A stretch of 64,000 bases of DNA from Onchocerca volvulus (Eukaryota > Nematoda > Chromadorea > Rhabditida > Onchocercidae): positions 1,339,501 to 1,403,500 of the forward strand of contig HG738140.1 of NCBI GenBank assembly GCA_000499405.2, in the 5' to 3' direction. A program made the position numbers and the translations under genes. Position 1 is the first letter of the stretch, and each line of letters starts with the position of its first letter. The notes under the pieces are model-generated. The model did not search any database and was not told where the DNA came from. It saw only the letters and a list, made by a program, of their open reading frames with translations. Positions 27,063 to 44,687 of the stretch are shown here, piece by piece.

Positions 27063-27444
27063 ACTCCTTTTTTTATTCATAATTCAGAATTTTTAAAATT
27101 TTCGCATATAACGAAATTATCATAATAAACAATCTATCGCAATAATGATAATGATAGTAATATTCCTTTTCTTCTTCTTTTTTTTTTTTTTTAAATTTTT
27201 CTAAAAAAAAATTCTTTACCTTAATCGATAATATTATTCGGCAAAAAATAATATGTCATACAATTATGCTAATAATATTTAAATTTTACTTTTTTCTTTT
27301 GCGCTAAAAAATTAGCACAATTAGCGCTTTTTAAATTTTAACATTTGCTAATTTTTTTTCTTCTCTAATCATTAATATTTCAATTTAATAAATTTTATTT
27401 TTACAATTTCGTTTTCATTCAACAATTACGATCTTTCCATCTTT

Positions 27445-27520
27445 GAAATTGATCTAATTGATCGATTAGAAATTGATCTAATTGATTGATTAGAAATTGA
27501 TCTAATTGATCAATTTCTAT
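27445..27520. repeat. 25-bp minisatellite, three copies, partly self-complementary
   Basis: Three consecutive copies of gaaattgatctaattgat with variable spacers. Each contains short palindromes such as TTGATCTAATTGATCAA-like blocks, so alternative hairpins are possible. Confidence 0.8.
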
Positions 27521-27617
27521 CCAAATATTTTGTTTACTTTAGCTAATATTGATTCTGTTTATATTTTTGCTGTCATCACATTTATAAACCAATCATCACC
27601 ATGTAAATTATTATTAC

Positions 27618-27618
<1 letters not shown>

Positions 27619-27649
<31 letters not shown>
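27619..27649. repeat. (ATC)n microsatellite
   Basis: An uninterrupted atc trinucleotide run. Confidence 0.95.
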
Positions 27650-29471
27650 ACAACATCTCGATAAATTGTTTATTTATAATATTTGCAAAAGTTTTTCTTA
27701 CTATTCTTGCTCTTTCAACAACAAAAAAACTTTATTTTTCATTTCAATTCTTCTCAAATATATTAATTTATTATTATGTAAATAATAGAAATTAAAATTG
27801 AAAGCATTAAAATTTTACTATTTTTGATGATAATAATTTGTTTTTGATTACTTCCAAATATCATTTTATTACTTTTATATTATTTTATCATATCAATTTC
27901 TTATTTTCTGCAACATTATTTATTTGCTTCTTTTTCATCGTAATTTTTCAATAGAAATTGTTAGTTAATTTGTGGAAAAAAAAAGAAAAATGAGTACGTA
28001 TGAGAAAACATTTTCATTAATCTTCAGTCTTAAAGAATTCACTACTATTTTTCATTCTCATCTTTCCTCATTAATTATATCAACCGATCAGCAGCCTTAT
28101 CAATTTTTTGGCCTTATCAATTTTTTGGCCTTATCAGTCTTTTTTTTTTCAATGATATAAGATTTTGTAAATGACAAAATATATTTTTATATCCGATTTT
28201 GTATTACAGCTTAGCTAGATTTTTGTATGATCGATCACTATTGGAAGAAACGTAGGCTATCTCGATCAAGAAAATTTGATTTAGAGTGAAAAATAGACAT
28301 TCATCGTTTATCATCTATCATATTTTGGATCTATAATTAATGATAAGCTAATAGAATCTAATTATATACTGGAATAATTAGTTATTTTAATGTTTTCATT
28401 AATTAAATACTTAATTGAATAGCAAAAATTTAGATTAAATTGCTAAGAAATAGAAGTTTGAACGATCAAAATTTGCATTTAACTTAATCTATAAAAATTA
28501 GTATCTAGATAATATTGCAATATATGTGTAAAGAATAATTCGTGCCGAAATATCAAGAAATTTGGCTAAATTTTTGTATAAATTTATAAATCAAATAAAA
28601 AAAATTTAAAGAGACGATCAATATTTAGCAAGAACAATTATTATGATGTTTGAGAGATGTAAAATAGAAATATCATAAAAATTTTTAAGATCAAATTCCA
28701 TTTTGAAAAAAAAAAAAAAAAATGGAAAATGAATCTATTTGAGGGAAAAGGCATTATTTTTTAATTAACTTGGCTGTCAATATCTGATGAAGGATTTTCA
28801 TTTAACTTTCTTTTCAATTTTATATTCATCCTTTTTTCCTATAAATTTCTTCCTTTTTTTTTTTTTTTTTTTTTGAAGCTTTGCCTTGTTTTGTTACATT
28901 GATTTTCGTCCGTTTTGGAAAGTTTATAAAAGTTAAGCGAACAAAAGTAAAATGTGAAATTAATTCAAAAATAAGCAATTATCATTAACCTATTTTTTTC
29001 TTATCTGCTAAGATAAAATATTCCTTGCTAATTTGATCAAAATTCAGCAAATTGATGAGAGGCAAAGATAAATAAGCTAGAAAAAAGTATTAGTCGTATT
29101 TATTGGAGGAATAAATAAGAAAAAATAAATGGGAAAATTTGATAATTTAAAAAGAACTTGTCACATTTTCTTGGATTCAACTTATATATCGAGAAATTAC
29201 GAAAAAATGCGAAAAGCAATGGGCGACGATCCCTTTTTTCGCACGTTTAATCTGCGTCAAAAACGTGACATTTGTTTAATTTCATGTACTATTGCTCGTA
29301 AATTGCGTTTTCACGTTTAGTTAAGTGCATTAATGAATGTGATTAAATTCATTAATGAGTATGATTAAGTTCAATAATGCGGTTTATCAATGGAGATATG
29401 TGAAATTAAATAAATGTTCTTTCTCAGTTTCATTTCCTTCTATTATTTCATACAATCCCGAGATTTTTTTA

Positions 29472-29648
29472 ATCCGTTCGAAATTATTGTCGTTCGACAT
29501 ACGATAAGATCTTGAACATACGGTAAGATCTCGAAATATATCAGTTAGCTACCCATCCGAAACTACTTCGTCCGGCATACGGTAAGTCTTGAACAATGGA
29601 AGAATCACTAATAAATGTTTGTTTGACTCAATAAGAGTCAAACAAACA
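29472..29648. repeat. diverged direct repeats with an adjacent 14-bp hairpin
   Basis: The block [ac]atacg[ag]taag[at]tctt/cgaa recurs at about 29499, 29518 and 29576. The outer copies are each preceded by a related ccg[at]tcgaaa / ccatccgaaa segment. Next to it, 29616-29629 and 29635-29648 form a perfect 14-bp inverted repeat (tgtttgtttgactc) around a 5-nt loop. Confidence 0.75.
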
Positions 29649-29891
29649 AATTTAGTATAATTTTATTATTTTTTATTTTTGATTGAAAGAATAGATATTA
29701 TGAATAGCATTTTGTTGGTCTTTTAAATTTAATTTTGGTAATTTTCTCCTTGTTTTGTTATTTCTTATTTTTATTTTTAGTTATTTTTGAGTTTTATTAG
29801 TTTTTATGATAAGATGAAGTGTTAAGATGAAGTAAAAATAAATATTTAGCAAATTATTAATGTGATGAAATTAAAATGAATATTTGTCAAA

Positions 29892-29897
<6 letters not shown>

Positions 29898-29950
<53 letters not shown>

Positions 29951-30040
29951 TGTTGTTATTATTATTATTATTACTATTTATTATTGTTATTAGTATTGTT
30001 ATTAGTATTACTGCTATTGTTATTGTTATCATTGTTATTA
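29898..30040. repeat. (TTA)n trinucleotide microsatellite
   Basis: A pure att/tta run to about 29945 followed by degenerate units to about 30040. Confidence 0.95.
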
Positions 30041-30941
30041 TTATAATTTAATTTCCTGCTCTTTAGATCTCGAGAAATTAAATTGTTCGTGAGAAATGAA
30101 TTGATTGATAGAAAGATATGATGAGATTTGAATAAGATAATTTATGTAATTATATTGCATAAATAGAAACATCAATTTCTTCCTATTTTCTACTTCCTTC
30201 ATTCTTACTAGTTAAATTTTTCATAGAATTTAAAACAGAAATAGTATATACTCTCCTAAGAAGAAAATTTCATACGGAAGTTTCCGATTTCTAAGTGAAA
30301 ATAGACACGAAAAATTTCTCACCAAATGTTTACAACAAACAATACTCAAGAGATTATAATTTAAAGCCTTGTGAAATAGATTTTAGTTTGCTAGAAATAG
30401 ATTTTTAGGTTTCTTAATAGAATAATTAATAATAATTAGTAATAATAATAGTAACAAATCATCGAATTTAGTCTCTTAATATCTCTTTATAATTTAGCTT
30501 CTTAATAGAATAGGCCATCTTTTTTGCGCAAATTTAAAATATTGGTGATAAAACTAACTCCCTTTTTTAATTTATCTAATCAATATTTTGTAATTTTCTG
30601 AATTTTACAATTAAATCAGATTCGATATTTCATTTAATTGATCAAATTCATTCAATTTCATTTTAAATTTTCATAAAGTTATTTTCATACAAATTTATTT
30701 TCTTCGGAAAAGTAATCAACATTTTGTTTATGTTTAGATTATTATGAATGCTTTTAATATCTTGAAAATTTAAAGTACGGAAAAATTTGTATTTTTTTTT
30801 TTTATTTCAAATTGTAAAAATTTTATTTTTTTCAATTTTTTGAAAACAAAATGACAAACTTTTTTTTTTTTTAACTCACAACCATTTGAAGCGAATAATT
30901 TCGAAACGACGAAATGTTTGTTGAAAAAATTTTGGTGAAAT

Positions 30942-30976
30942 ATCTCTCTCTCACTCTCTCTCTCTCTCTCTCTCTC
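30942..30976. repeat. (TC)n microsatellite
   Basis: A tc dinucleotide run with one interruption. Confidence 0.95.
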
Positions 30977-33900
30977 GGTAACATCCTTTTTCCATCAATG
31001 ATAATTGTAGGCATTAGTCGAGAACTTGGCCAGATTTGTTTGCGAGACACATTTTTAAATTGTCAGCTTTTTAATAGTCCCATGAGCCTGATGTATTTTC
31101 TCAGGCTTCCAAGAATATGGCTCTTATCATGGGCCAAATGCCATTCGACACAAATATATACATATATTTCTTATACATTATTTGATTTATCGTTAATTTA
31201 TATACTTATTAGTTGACGAGAAGTTTTCCGTTCTTGTTATTTTTTAACTAAAAATTTAAAAAATGAAAAAAATAAATAAATAATTTAGAAAATGTGAAAA
31301 ACAAAACAAGTAGCGCAGAAAATTCAACTTCCAATTCAAATTCGAAAATTCAAGTTCGATTACTTCAGTTAATCATTAATTATAAATGTTTCTGATAATT
31401 TTAACAATCTAAAATTGTCTTCCGTATTATTCTCAAAATTTTTAAATTCATAATTTTGTAATGAAAATTATAATTTTTCAAAAAAAAAAAAAAAAAGAAA
31501 AATGAAGAAAGGAGAAAACTAACTTTGAAAATCGATATAATAATCCATTTTTTTTTTTTTTTTTTTGTCCTATTTGAAAAATTTCTTTAATGAAAAAAAA
31601 AAAAGAGTGTTAAATTGAGAAATTTTCAAAATGATATTTCAGTTCCGTTTTGCGATATTTAATCATCCATCGAACTTTATATGCATAAGCTAAAAGTTAA
31701 GAATTTGGATAAATTCATTTTTCAATTGAATTTTTTTGTATTTGAAACAAATCTCTTTTTAATTAAAATTTGGTTATCCATTCTTTCATTACCAACTATT
31801 ATTTCCTTCCATTCCTTCGGTATTTGTTCAGTATTAGGCCTAATTTTATCAAATAAATTTTAGTTGCTGGGCAATATCATAGGTTTTGTTGCTGTAGCAA
31901 TCTCCATGATATAATATTTCAAATCTTCATAATTTTTTTCATGATTTTTAAAGTAGTAATTTTTCGTCTCTAAACTTTAAAAAAAAAAAAACGAAAATTT
32001 AAAAAAAAGTATTTTCGCTTTTTGATTTATCATAATTTTTATTATTTTATCACAAATGGAAATATTTTAATATGTTAACATTGATTTCTCAAATTTTCTT
32101 CTTACATTAATAATTCATTCCTTTTTTTTTCTCTTTCTCTTGAAAGTCGAGAATTTTTTTCAGAAAATTTGATAATCGATATCTTTTTTTTTCCTTTTTT
32201 TTTGTTGTTGTTGAAGGAAGAAAAGTATACATGATAGCTTTTTCCTCAAAATTCGAATTTTCATGCTAATTTGAAAATTCCGAAATGTCGCACAGATTAT
32301 TGAATTTCGTCGTTAATAGTTTGAAGTCAAGTCCTATTCTTAGTTTTTATTTTTCTCAGCTATAATTTAACAATTGTGACAACAAATTTGTTAGTATTCA
32401 TTTTAAATGCATCATCTGCTGTTGTCGGCGAAATAGTTTATTAAAATTGAAGGGCTTTGAGCGATGGAATTGAAGCGAAAATTTTGAAAAGACGAAGCGA
32501 AATGTTGTTGACTGAAATACTTGTCGAATTGGTTTTGTTAGCAAAATTAATAATTTCTTAATTTATGTCATTTACAATATTTTACTTTATTCTTTGCTCG
32601 CAAATTAATCATTCGCAAAATTTACGACAAATTATTGTCAAATTTTCGTAAATGCATTAATTTCTTTCGCTTTTTTTAGCGGAAAAATATACAAAAATAT
32701 GCCGATAAATAATTAGATATTAATATAAGTACTTATTATTTATAATTCATTGTATTTAAATTTGATTATTAATTACTAGAAGTTAAATTAGTTATTAAAA
32801 AATTGAAAAAAGTATGTTTGTTCATCATTTATTTAGAAAATTTATTGTAACTGGAATTTATTATCAATTTCTGTTTTACGATTAAATCTCACCAATGTAT
32901 CGTATAGTATTTCGTTTTTTTCGTTTTTTTTTCTTTTTTTTTTTTTAAATAGTTTTCCTAAATATTAATAATTCATTTAAATCTTTTTCCTAAGTAATTC
33001 GTCAAATCTCTTTTAAATATAATTTTTTATCTTTTTGAAATCTTAAGGAAAAAAAAATGGTTATTTTTTTTTTTTTTTTTTTTTTTTGTTTCAATCAAAT
33101 TCTATTCATTTCTTTTCCAATTTTCTTTTTTCCGAATTCACAATTATATTTTGATTTTGCAAGTTTATCTTTTCTTTTTTTATCGATATTAGTTTTGGCA
33201 AATATTAAGCAGTATAAGAAAAATTTATTCTTTCTATGCTCATAATTGTCTGTTTAATTTTTGTCAAAAGTGAAAATTGAATTTAAAATTTTCGGTTTAA
33301 ATTAAAGTGATTTAATTAAATCGATACAATTTGATTTAAATGAAATGCATTTTAATTAAATTTTTTTTAAAGAAAAAAAAGAAAAAAATACATTTAATGA
33401 AACGTATTTTAATTAAATCAAGTTAAATTAGCATTTTTATATATTAATAAAACTAAGTACTTGTTTCAGTGTAATAATTATGAACATAAAATTTATTACT
33501 TTAAAGAAATAATTCATTTTTCGAAAGTAACTAAGGAATAAAGCAAATATCTTGCCGACATGCTTTCATATCTTTTTCATTATCTTTTTTTTTTTCGTGA
33601 ACTAAAATAATTATTACTCAATTCTTTTTGAAAAAGTTGACTTTTTCCGGATGAAAAAGATTGAAAAATTCTTTGGATTGGATTGTTAGTATCATTGAAA
33701 AAAAAAAAAAAAGAATTTTTTACATTTAGAAATCAAAATTGTTATATTCTTTTTCGATTACTTTTGAAATAATGCACTTTTTTTCAATTTTTTACTTTTC
33801 CATCATTTCCTTATATGGATTGACAAATTATAAAAATTTTGATTAGTTTTTTCTAGATAATTGCAAATTTAATTATTCAAATGCTTATATTTTTCAGCTT

Positions 33901-35269
33901 AATTTCTTTTATATCGAGTGATATTTTCTTGAAGTTTCAACAAAAATACTAATTTATTTGTATCTTTGAAAAGGCGAAACATGAAATGAATTACTTCTTA
34001 ACACTTTTTTTGGAAGATATCAAGCATTTACCGATAAATTATTACAATTCCCAATAATTTGATTTACTCATTTGCATCTTTTCAATGCAGCTCAATTAAA
34101 AGATTAAATTAAACTAAATTAAAATGAATAAAATTTCAATTAAACTAAATTTTTTAATTTTCATTGATTCAAAATCGATGCATCAAAATAAATTGATTTG
34201 CAAATAATTCTATCTCATTAAAATATGTGTTTTTTTTCTAATAATAAAAACAACTTTGTAATATTATTTTAGCAACCTGCCAGAATGGTACTAAGCTTGA
34301 TAAATTATTCAATAAATTCCATAATAATGGAAATTCGAGATTTTTTTTTTTTTTTGAATTATAACCAGAATTTATTCCCAATTTTTGTATCTGATCAGAT
34401 CTCTTTTGTTATCAAAATTTATCATCATTTTGTAATAATTAACAAATAAAAACTTTCGTCAAACTTTCGAGAAAGAATAACTATATTATGGAAATGAAGA
34501 CAAATTGAATTTAAGAATTTTTAAGTTTTCATTAAAGATTGTTGAAACATTTCTTTAAATTCAACTATTGTTAAATGAAAAAAAAAAAAAAAAAGTGGTT
34601 CACGACGATAATTAATATTAAAAGTTTCTCTTTCAAATTTAACTGCAGTTTTTCAAAAGCAATGGTGAAATAGTTTAAAATTATTCACGAATTTAATAGA
34701 AATCAATTCTTAATATTAATATTCAAATATTTTGAATTCATAATGGTATAGCATTTTTTTCTCCCTTTTTTTTCTTTTTTTCTTTTTTTTTCAAGAGAAA
34801 GAGAGAAAATTTGATATTGTCAAGAATGATGTAAATGGATTTTTTGATTGATGAATTGCTTTTTACATATCTCATCGAGTTAGATTTCTATTTGGAAACT
34901 TTTGAAAATGATGACTGATTTACCGACCGTTACTTCATTTTCGTCATTTCTATTATTTGTCGTGAAAACAAATTTCATCTTTAATTTTCATCAAAGATTT
35001 TTTAAATGTAAAAAAGTTTTTTTGTTGTAAATTGAAATTTCGTGCAAATGATTTTATTGCGTAATGTTGTCGTTGATACGACGAATTATATTCGCCGTAA
35101 ATACGACACACAATGAAACTGATGGATATCGAATAATTTGGATTTTTTTTTTTTTTTTTTTTTGATAAGAAGGAAATTATCTGCGGGTTATTGATACTGG
35201 GAACGGATGAAATTTGCTGAAAGTTTCGAAAGTGCTGCTGATCGAATTCTTTACCGTTATTCGACAAAT

Positions 35270-35387
35270 GATTGAATAAATGAATGAAATCGATCAGGAA
35301 AAAAAAGGATTGAATAAATGAATGAACAAATGAACAAATGAACGAATGAATGAATGAATGAATGAATGAATGAATGAATAAATAAAT
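35270..35387. repeat. AATG tetranucleotide array
   Basis: A run of aatg/aacg/aaca units. It creates the 162-codon minus-strand frame at 34953-35441 (repeated HSFI), which is therefore not a gene. Confidence 0.9.
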
Positions 35388-35719
35388 CCTTTCAAATAAG
35401 ATCCTTTTTAGAGTAAAGTTATTTGAAATATATGAATTCAAACATAATTTACAACATGTTAACTTATAGTGTAAAAAGAGATAATTTATACAATGTTCAT
35501 TTTAATACAAAGAATGCAAAAGGGAATTTGCTTGTTCCAATAGCATCATTTACAACATTTTAAAATTTTGGCACAAAGAGAAATGATTTACAACATTACA
35601 TTAAAATGTTATAACTGATAGCTGAAGAGGAATTATTTATTCCATTTGTTACCATAGCAAAACACAATTTTTGCTTCTTCTATCATGATATTTCTATAAT
35701 ACAAACATATTCTTGATTA

Positions 35720-35850
35720 TTTCATCATATTCAAATTCCAGAAAATATTTCATAATATTCCAAATTCCAAAAACTATTTCATCATATTCCAAAAACTATT
35801 TCATCATATTCCAAAAACTATTTCATCATATTCATATTCCAAGAAATATT
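35720..35850. repeat. 22-bp minisatellite (attccaaaaactatttcatc type)
   Basis: Three near-identical 22-bp units lie at about 35763-35830, with degenerate units on either side. Confidence 0.85.
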
Positions 35851-35984
35851 TCACTTTTTATGACATTATTTTGGGTAAAAAATAAGTACACATTCACATG
35901 ATTACTATATATTTTCTCATGTCTATATTTATATAAATATGTAATTATGCAGAAAAAAAAAAGACAAACGTTATCTTATAAATA

Positions 35985-35996
35985 AATTTATTGCAG
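35985..35996 (+). promoter_or_regulatory. probable spliced-leader acceptor of the acetylcholinesterase gene
   Basis: The sequence aatttattgcag ends 50 nt upstream of the ATG at 36047. Confidence 0.5.
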
Positions 35997-36046
35997 ATTT
36001 CGGTTTAAAAAAAATATGGTGGATTGAAAAAAAAGTGACGCATACA

Positions 36047-42462
<6,416 letters not shown>

Positions 42463-42964
42463 ATTTCTCATACTATACAACTACTACTACTACTATCTAC
42501 CCCATTTTATTGATTTTTTTTTGTTTTTTTTGTACATTCCATTTAAATTTCATCAATTGTATTACTTTTTTCTTTTTTTTTCTCATATTTGTCAAATTTC
42601 CATTCTCTTAAAAACGATAAACTAACTAGTATTTTACGTAGATTAAACCTTACATAAGTTTAGAGAGCAATTCAAAGACTTAAAAAAAAAAAATGAATAA
42701 AATTGAATTCGTTTTTTTTTTTTCGTTTCTTAAATGATTGAATTCTTCCGTGAGAATCTAGAATGTATGTAAAATGAATCAGAAATTTAGTCATATGTTG
42801 ACAAATAATCAATATGATAAGAAAGTAGGGTGAGAAATGTGTGGATTATTTGAAAAAAAATTCAAATTTTGAAATGTTTTGAAAATTTCGCACTTTAAAA
42901 TTTCGCAATAAATTTGTATGTGTTCAAAATTTTTGCTGAAATTTTTCGTTTTAATGCATTGAAT

Positions 42965-43062
42965 TTCACGATCACAAAGGTCAACTAGATATTGGCCTAC
43001 GATTTTCGAATTTCAGGGATGATCAAAAAGGTCAACTAGTTATAAGCTTACGGTTTTTTAGA
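42965..43062. repeat. two diverged copies of a ggtcaactag block
   Basis: Each copy contains gatcaaaaaggtcaactag or a close variant, followed by a ttacg[ga]tttt stretch, about 60 bp apart. Confidence 0.7.
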
Positions 43063-44051
43063 GGTTTATGGATGAGAAAAAAAAACACATCAACTTTAAA
43101 AGTCTCGATTTTTATTCTGAAACAACAAATAAAATCTCATTCATCACAGGCTTGGGAAATTCCCCATTCTTAAATTTAATTGTTAGAAGCTGTTAAATCA
43201 AATTTTTATCAATTATCCTTTTTGTATTTCTAAACCATTATTAATCAAATTGAAATAATAAATTTAAACTTTAAAATTGCTATGAGATTTTCTCAATAAA
43301 TTCGTTAATGTATTTGAAAGATTTTTGCTGAGTTTTCAAAATTTCCTCTCAAAATTTTTCAGTTTTTATAAACATTTCATCTATCTCTAACAAAAAAAAA
43401 AAAAACAAAAATAGAATCTCAGTTTTGATTATCATTTCCGCCAAATAATTTCCAATCGTTTTTTAGAAATTTTAGATTTTATAGGAATTTTAGAGCTTTT
43501 AGGAAATTTTAAAACTTTTAGAGTTTCAGAAGGTTTTTTTTTTTTCTTGAGAATGAGAATATAAGGTTCGAATGAATAAACAAGTACAGGAAACTTTTTT
43601 TTTTTTAATTGATATTATTATCTTTTTTTCAAACTGTTATCGCATAATTATTGTTTTTTTTTCTTTTTCCTTTACAGATTTTATGTTTTCCTATGATGTC
43701 AATAAATTAAAAGAAATTTGCAGAGATATAATTATTTTAAATTTCAGGAATTAAAATTGGAAATTTATCGAATTTTTTTCTTTTTTTTTTTATAAATAGT
43801 AATCATTTCCTCATGTAAATGTATTTTTGATCATAAATGTTGCCAAATTTTAATTTAAATCATATCATTCTCAAACATTTTTTAGAACTTATAGTTTTAT
43901 TCATATTTTAATGTGTGAATTTGTCAATTAAAAATATTGACTTTTTTGTCTGCTAATTTATAAAATTTGCATATTTTTGTATGAAAAAAGCATTTCAAAA
44001 CTTACATTCGAAATGATAGACAATTATATCGCAACAACTTTATTTCTAAAT

Positions 44052-44185
44052 TTATAATGGTAAATCTTTGTATGGGGTCAAAGTATTTGTGAGGTCAACT
44101 TCTTTTTGCGACTTATAATGGTGGTCATTGTATGGGGTCAAGGTATTTGTGAGGTCAACTTCATTTTCGGACTTATAATGATAAT
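44052..44185. repeat. 60-bp tandem repeat, about 2.2 copies
   Basis: The landmarks acttataatgg, ttgtatggggtcaa and gtatttgtgaggtcaacttc recur at exactly 60-bp spacing. A third partial copy has decayed. Confidence 0.9.
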
Positions 44186-44687
44186 TTTTGTGCTGAATCA
44201 AAGCGTATACGCAAATTGTACGAAAATTAATAAGTCAAAGGTTGGGAAATTAAAATAAAGGTTGAAAAACTGACCTGATTTGTACAGTAAAAGGTCAGGA
44301 AATTAATCTTTTCAAAATGCTTAACCGAATATATTAAAATTCAGCTTGTTTTATCATTCATATTTCAGTGAAAAAAAAAGGCAAAATTTTATTTTTCACT
44401 AATAAATCATGAGGAATTATTCAAGAAAAATTCAAACGAGAAAAAAAAAATTACAAAAGAAGCGAGGAAAATTATTCAAACTAATAAAATATCAAATGAT
44501 TAAATTCCAGAAAAAAAAGAAAAGAATCATTGGTTTGTTGAAATTATTGTTTCGAATAAATGCTAAGCGTTACTAATTAAAGTTTAAAAGTCAAAAGTTC
44601 AAAGGTTACAATAACTTTTTTTTTTTTTTTTTAAGACAGAGCAAAAAAAAAAAATGCAAATTGATTAAATGATGATAAAGCTTTTCT

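Larger units (their letters stand above)
25143..36046. other. 11-kb gene-poor AT-rich region upstream of the acetylcholinesterase
   Basis: No gene could be assembled on either strand. Contents include a GAT/AAT microsatellite (26995-27062), a diverged direct repeat around it (26943-27010 with 27093-27150), a near-palindromic minisatellite (27445-27520), (ATC)n at 27619-27649, a 20-bp repeat (28083-28140), direct repeats plus a hairpin (29472-29648), (TTA)n (29898-30040), (TC)n (30942-30976), an AATG array (35270-35387) and a 22-bp minisatellite (35720-35850). Short frames at 27972, 29129 and 31681 have no supporting features. The part next to 36047 should contain the acetylcholinesterase promoter. 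Confidence 0.6.
42463..44687. other. convergent intergenic region, AChE and galectin 3' flanks
   Basis: About 2.2 kb between two stop codons that face each other. An AATAAA at 42696-42701 is a candidate poly(A) signal for the esterase. Two repeat blocks lie within (42965-43062 and 44052-44185). The 60-codon plus-strand frame at 43572-43754 follows a ctttacag at about 43678 but has no recognised content; I do not call it an alternative C-terminal exon. Confidence 0.55.

Noticed and set aside
29129..29320. 63-codon plus-strand frame (MGKFDNLKRTCHIF)
   Set aside because: Somewhat protein-like but isolated in the gene-poor region, without splice context or a recognised family.
34953..35441. 162-codon minus-strand frame, the longest in the window
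   Set aside because: Its core is repeated HSFI produced by the AATG microsatellite, and the rest is low-complexity AT-rich translation.
43572..43754. Possible alternative last exon of the acetylcholinesterase after a ctttacag acceptor
   Set aside because: The frame is noise-like and the stop in exon 11 already gives a sensible GPI-type tail.
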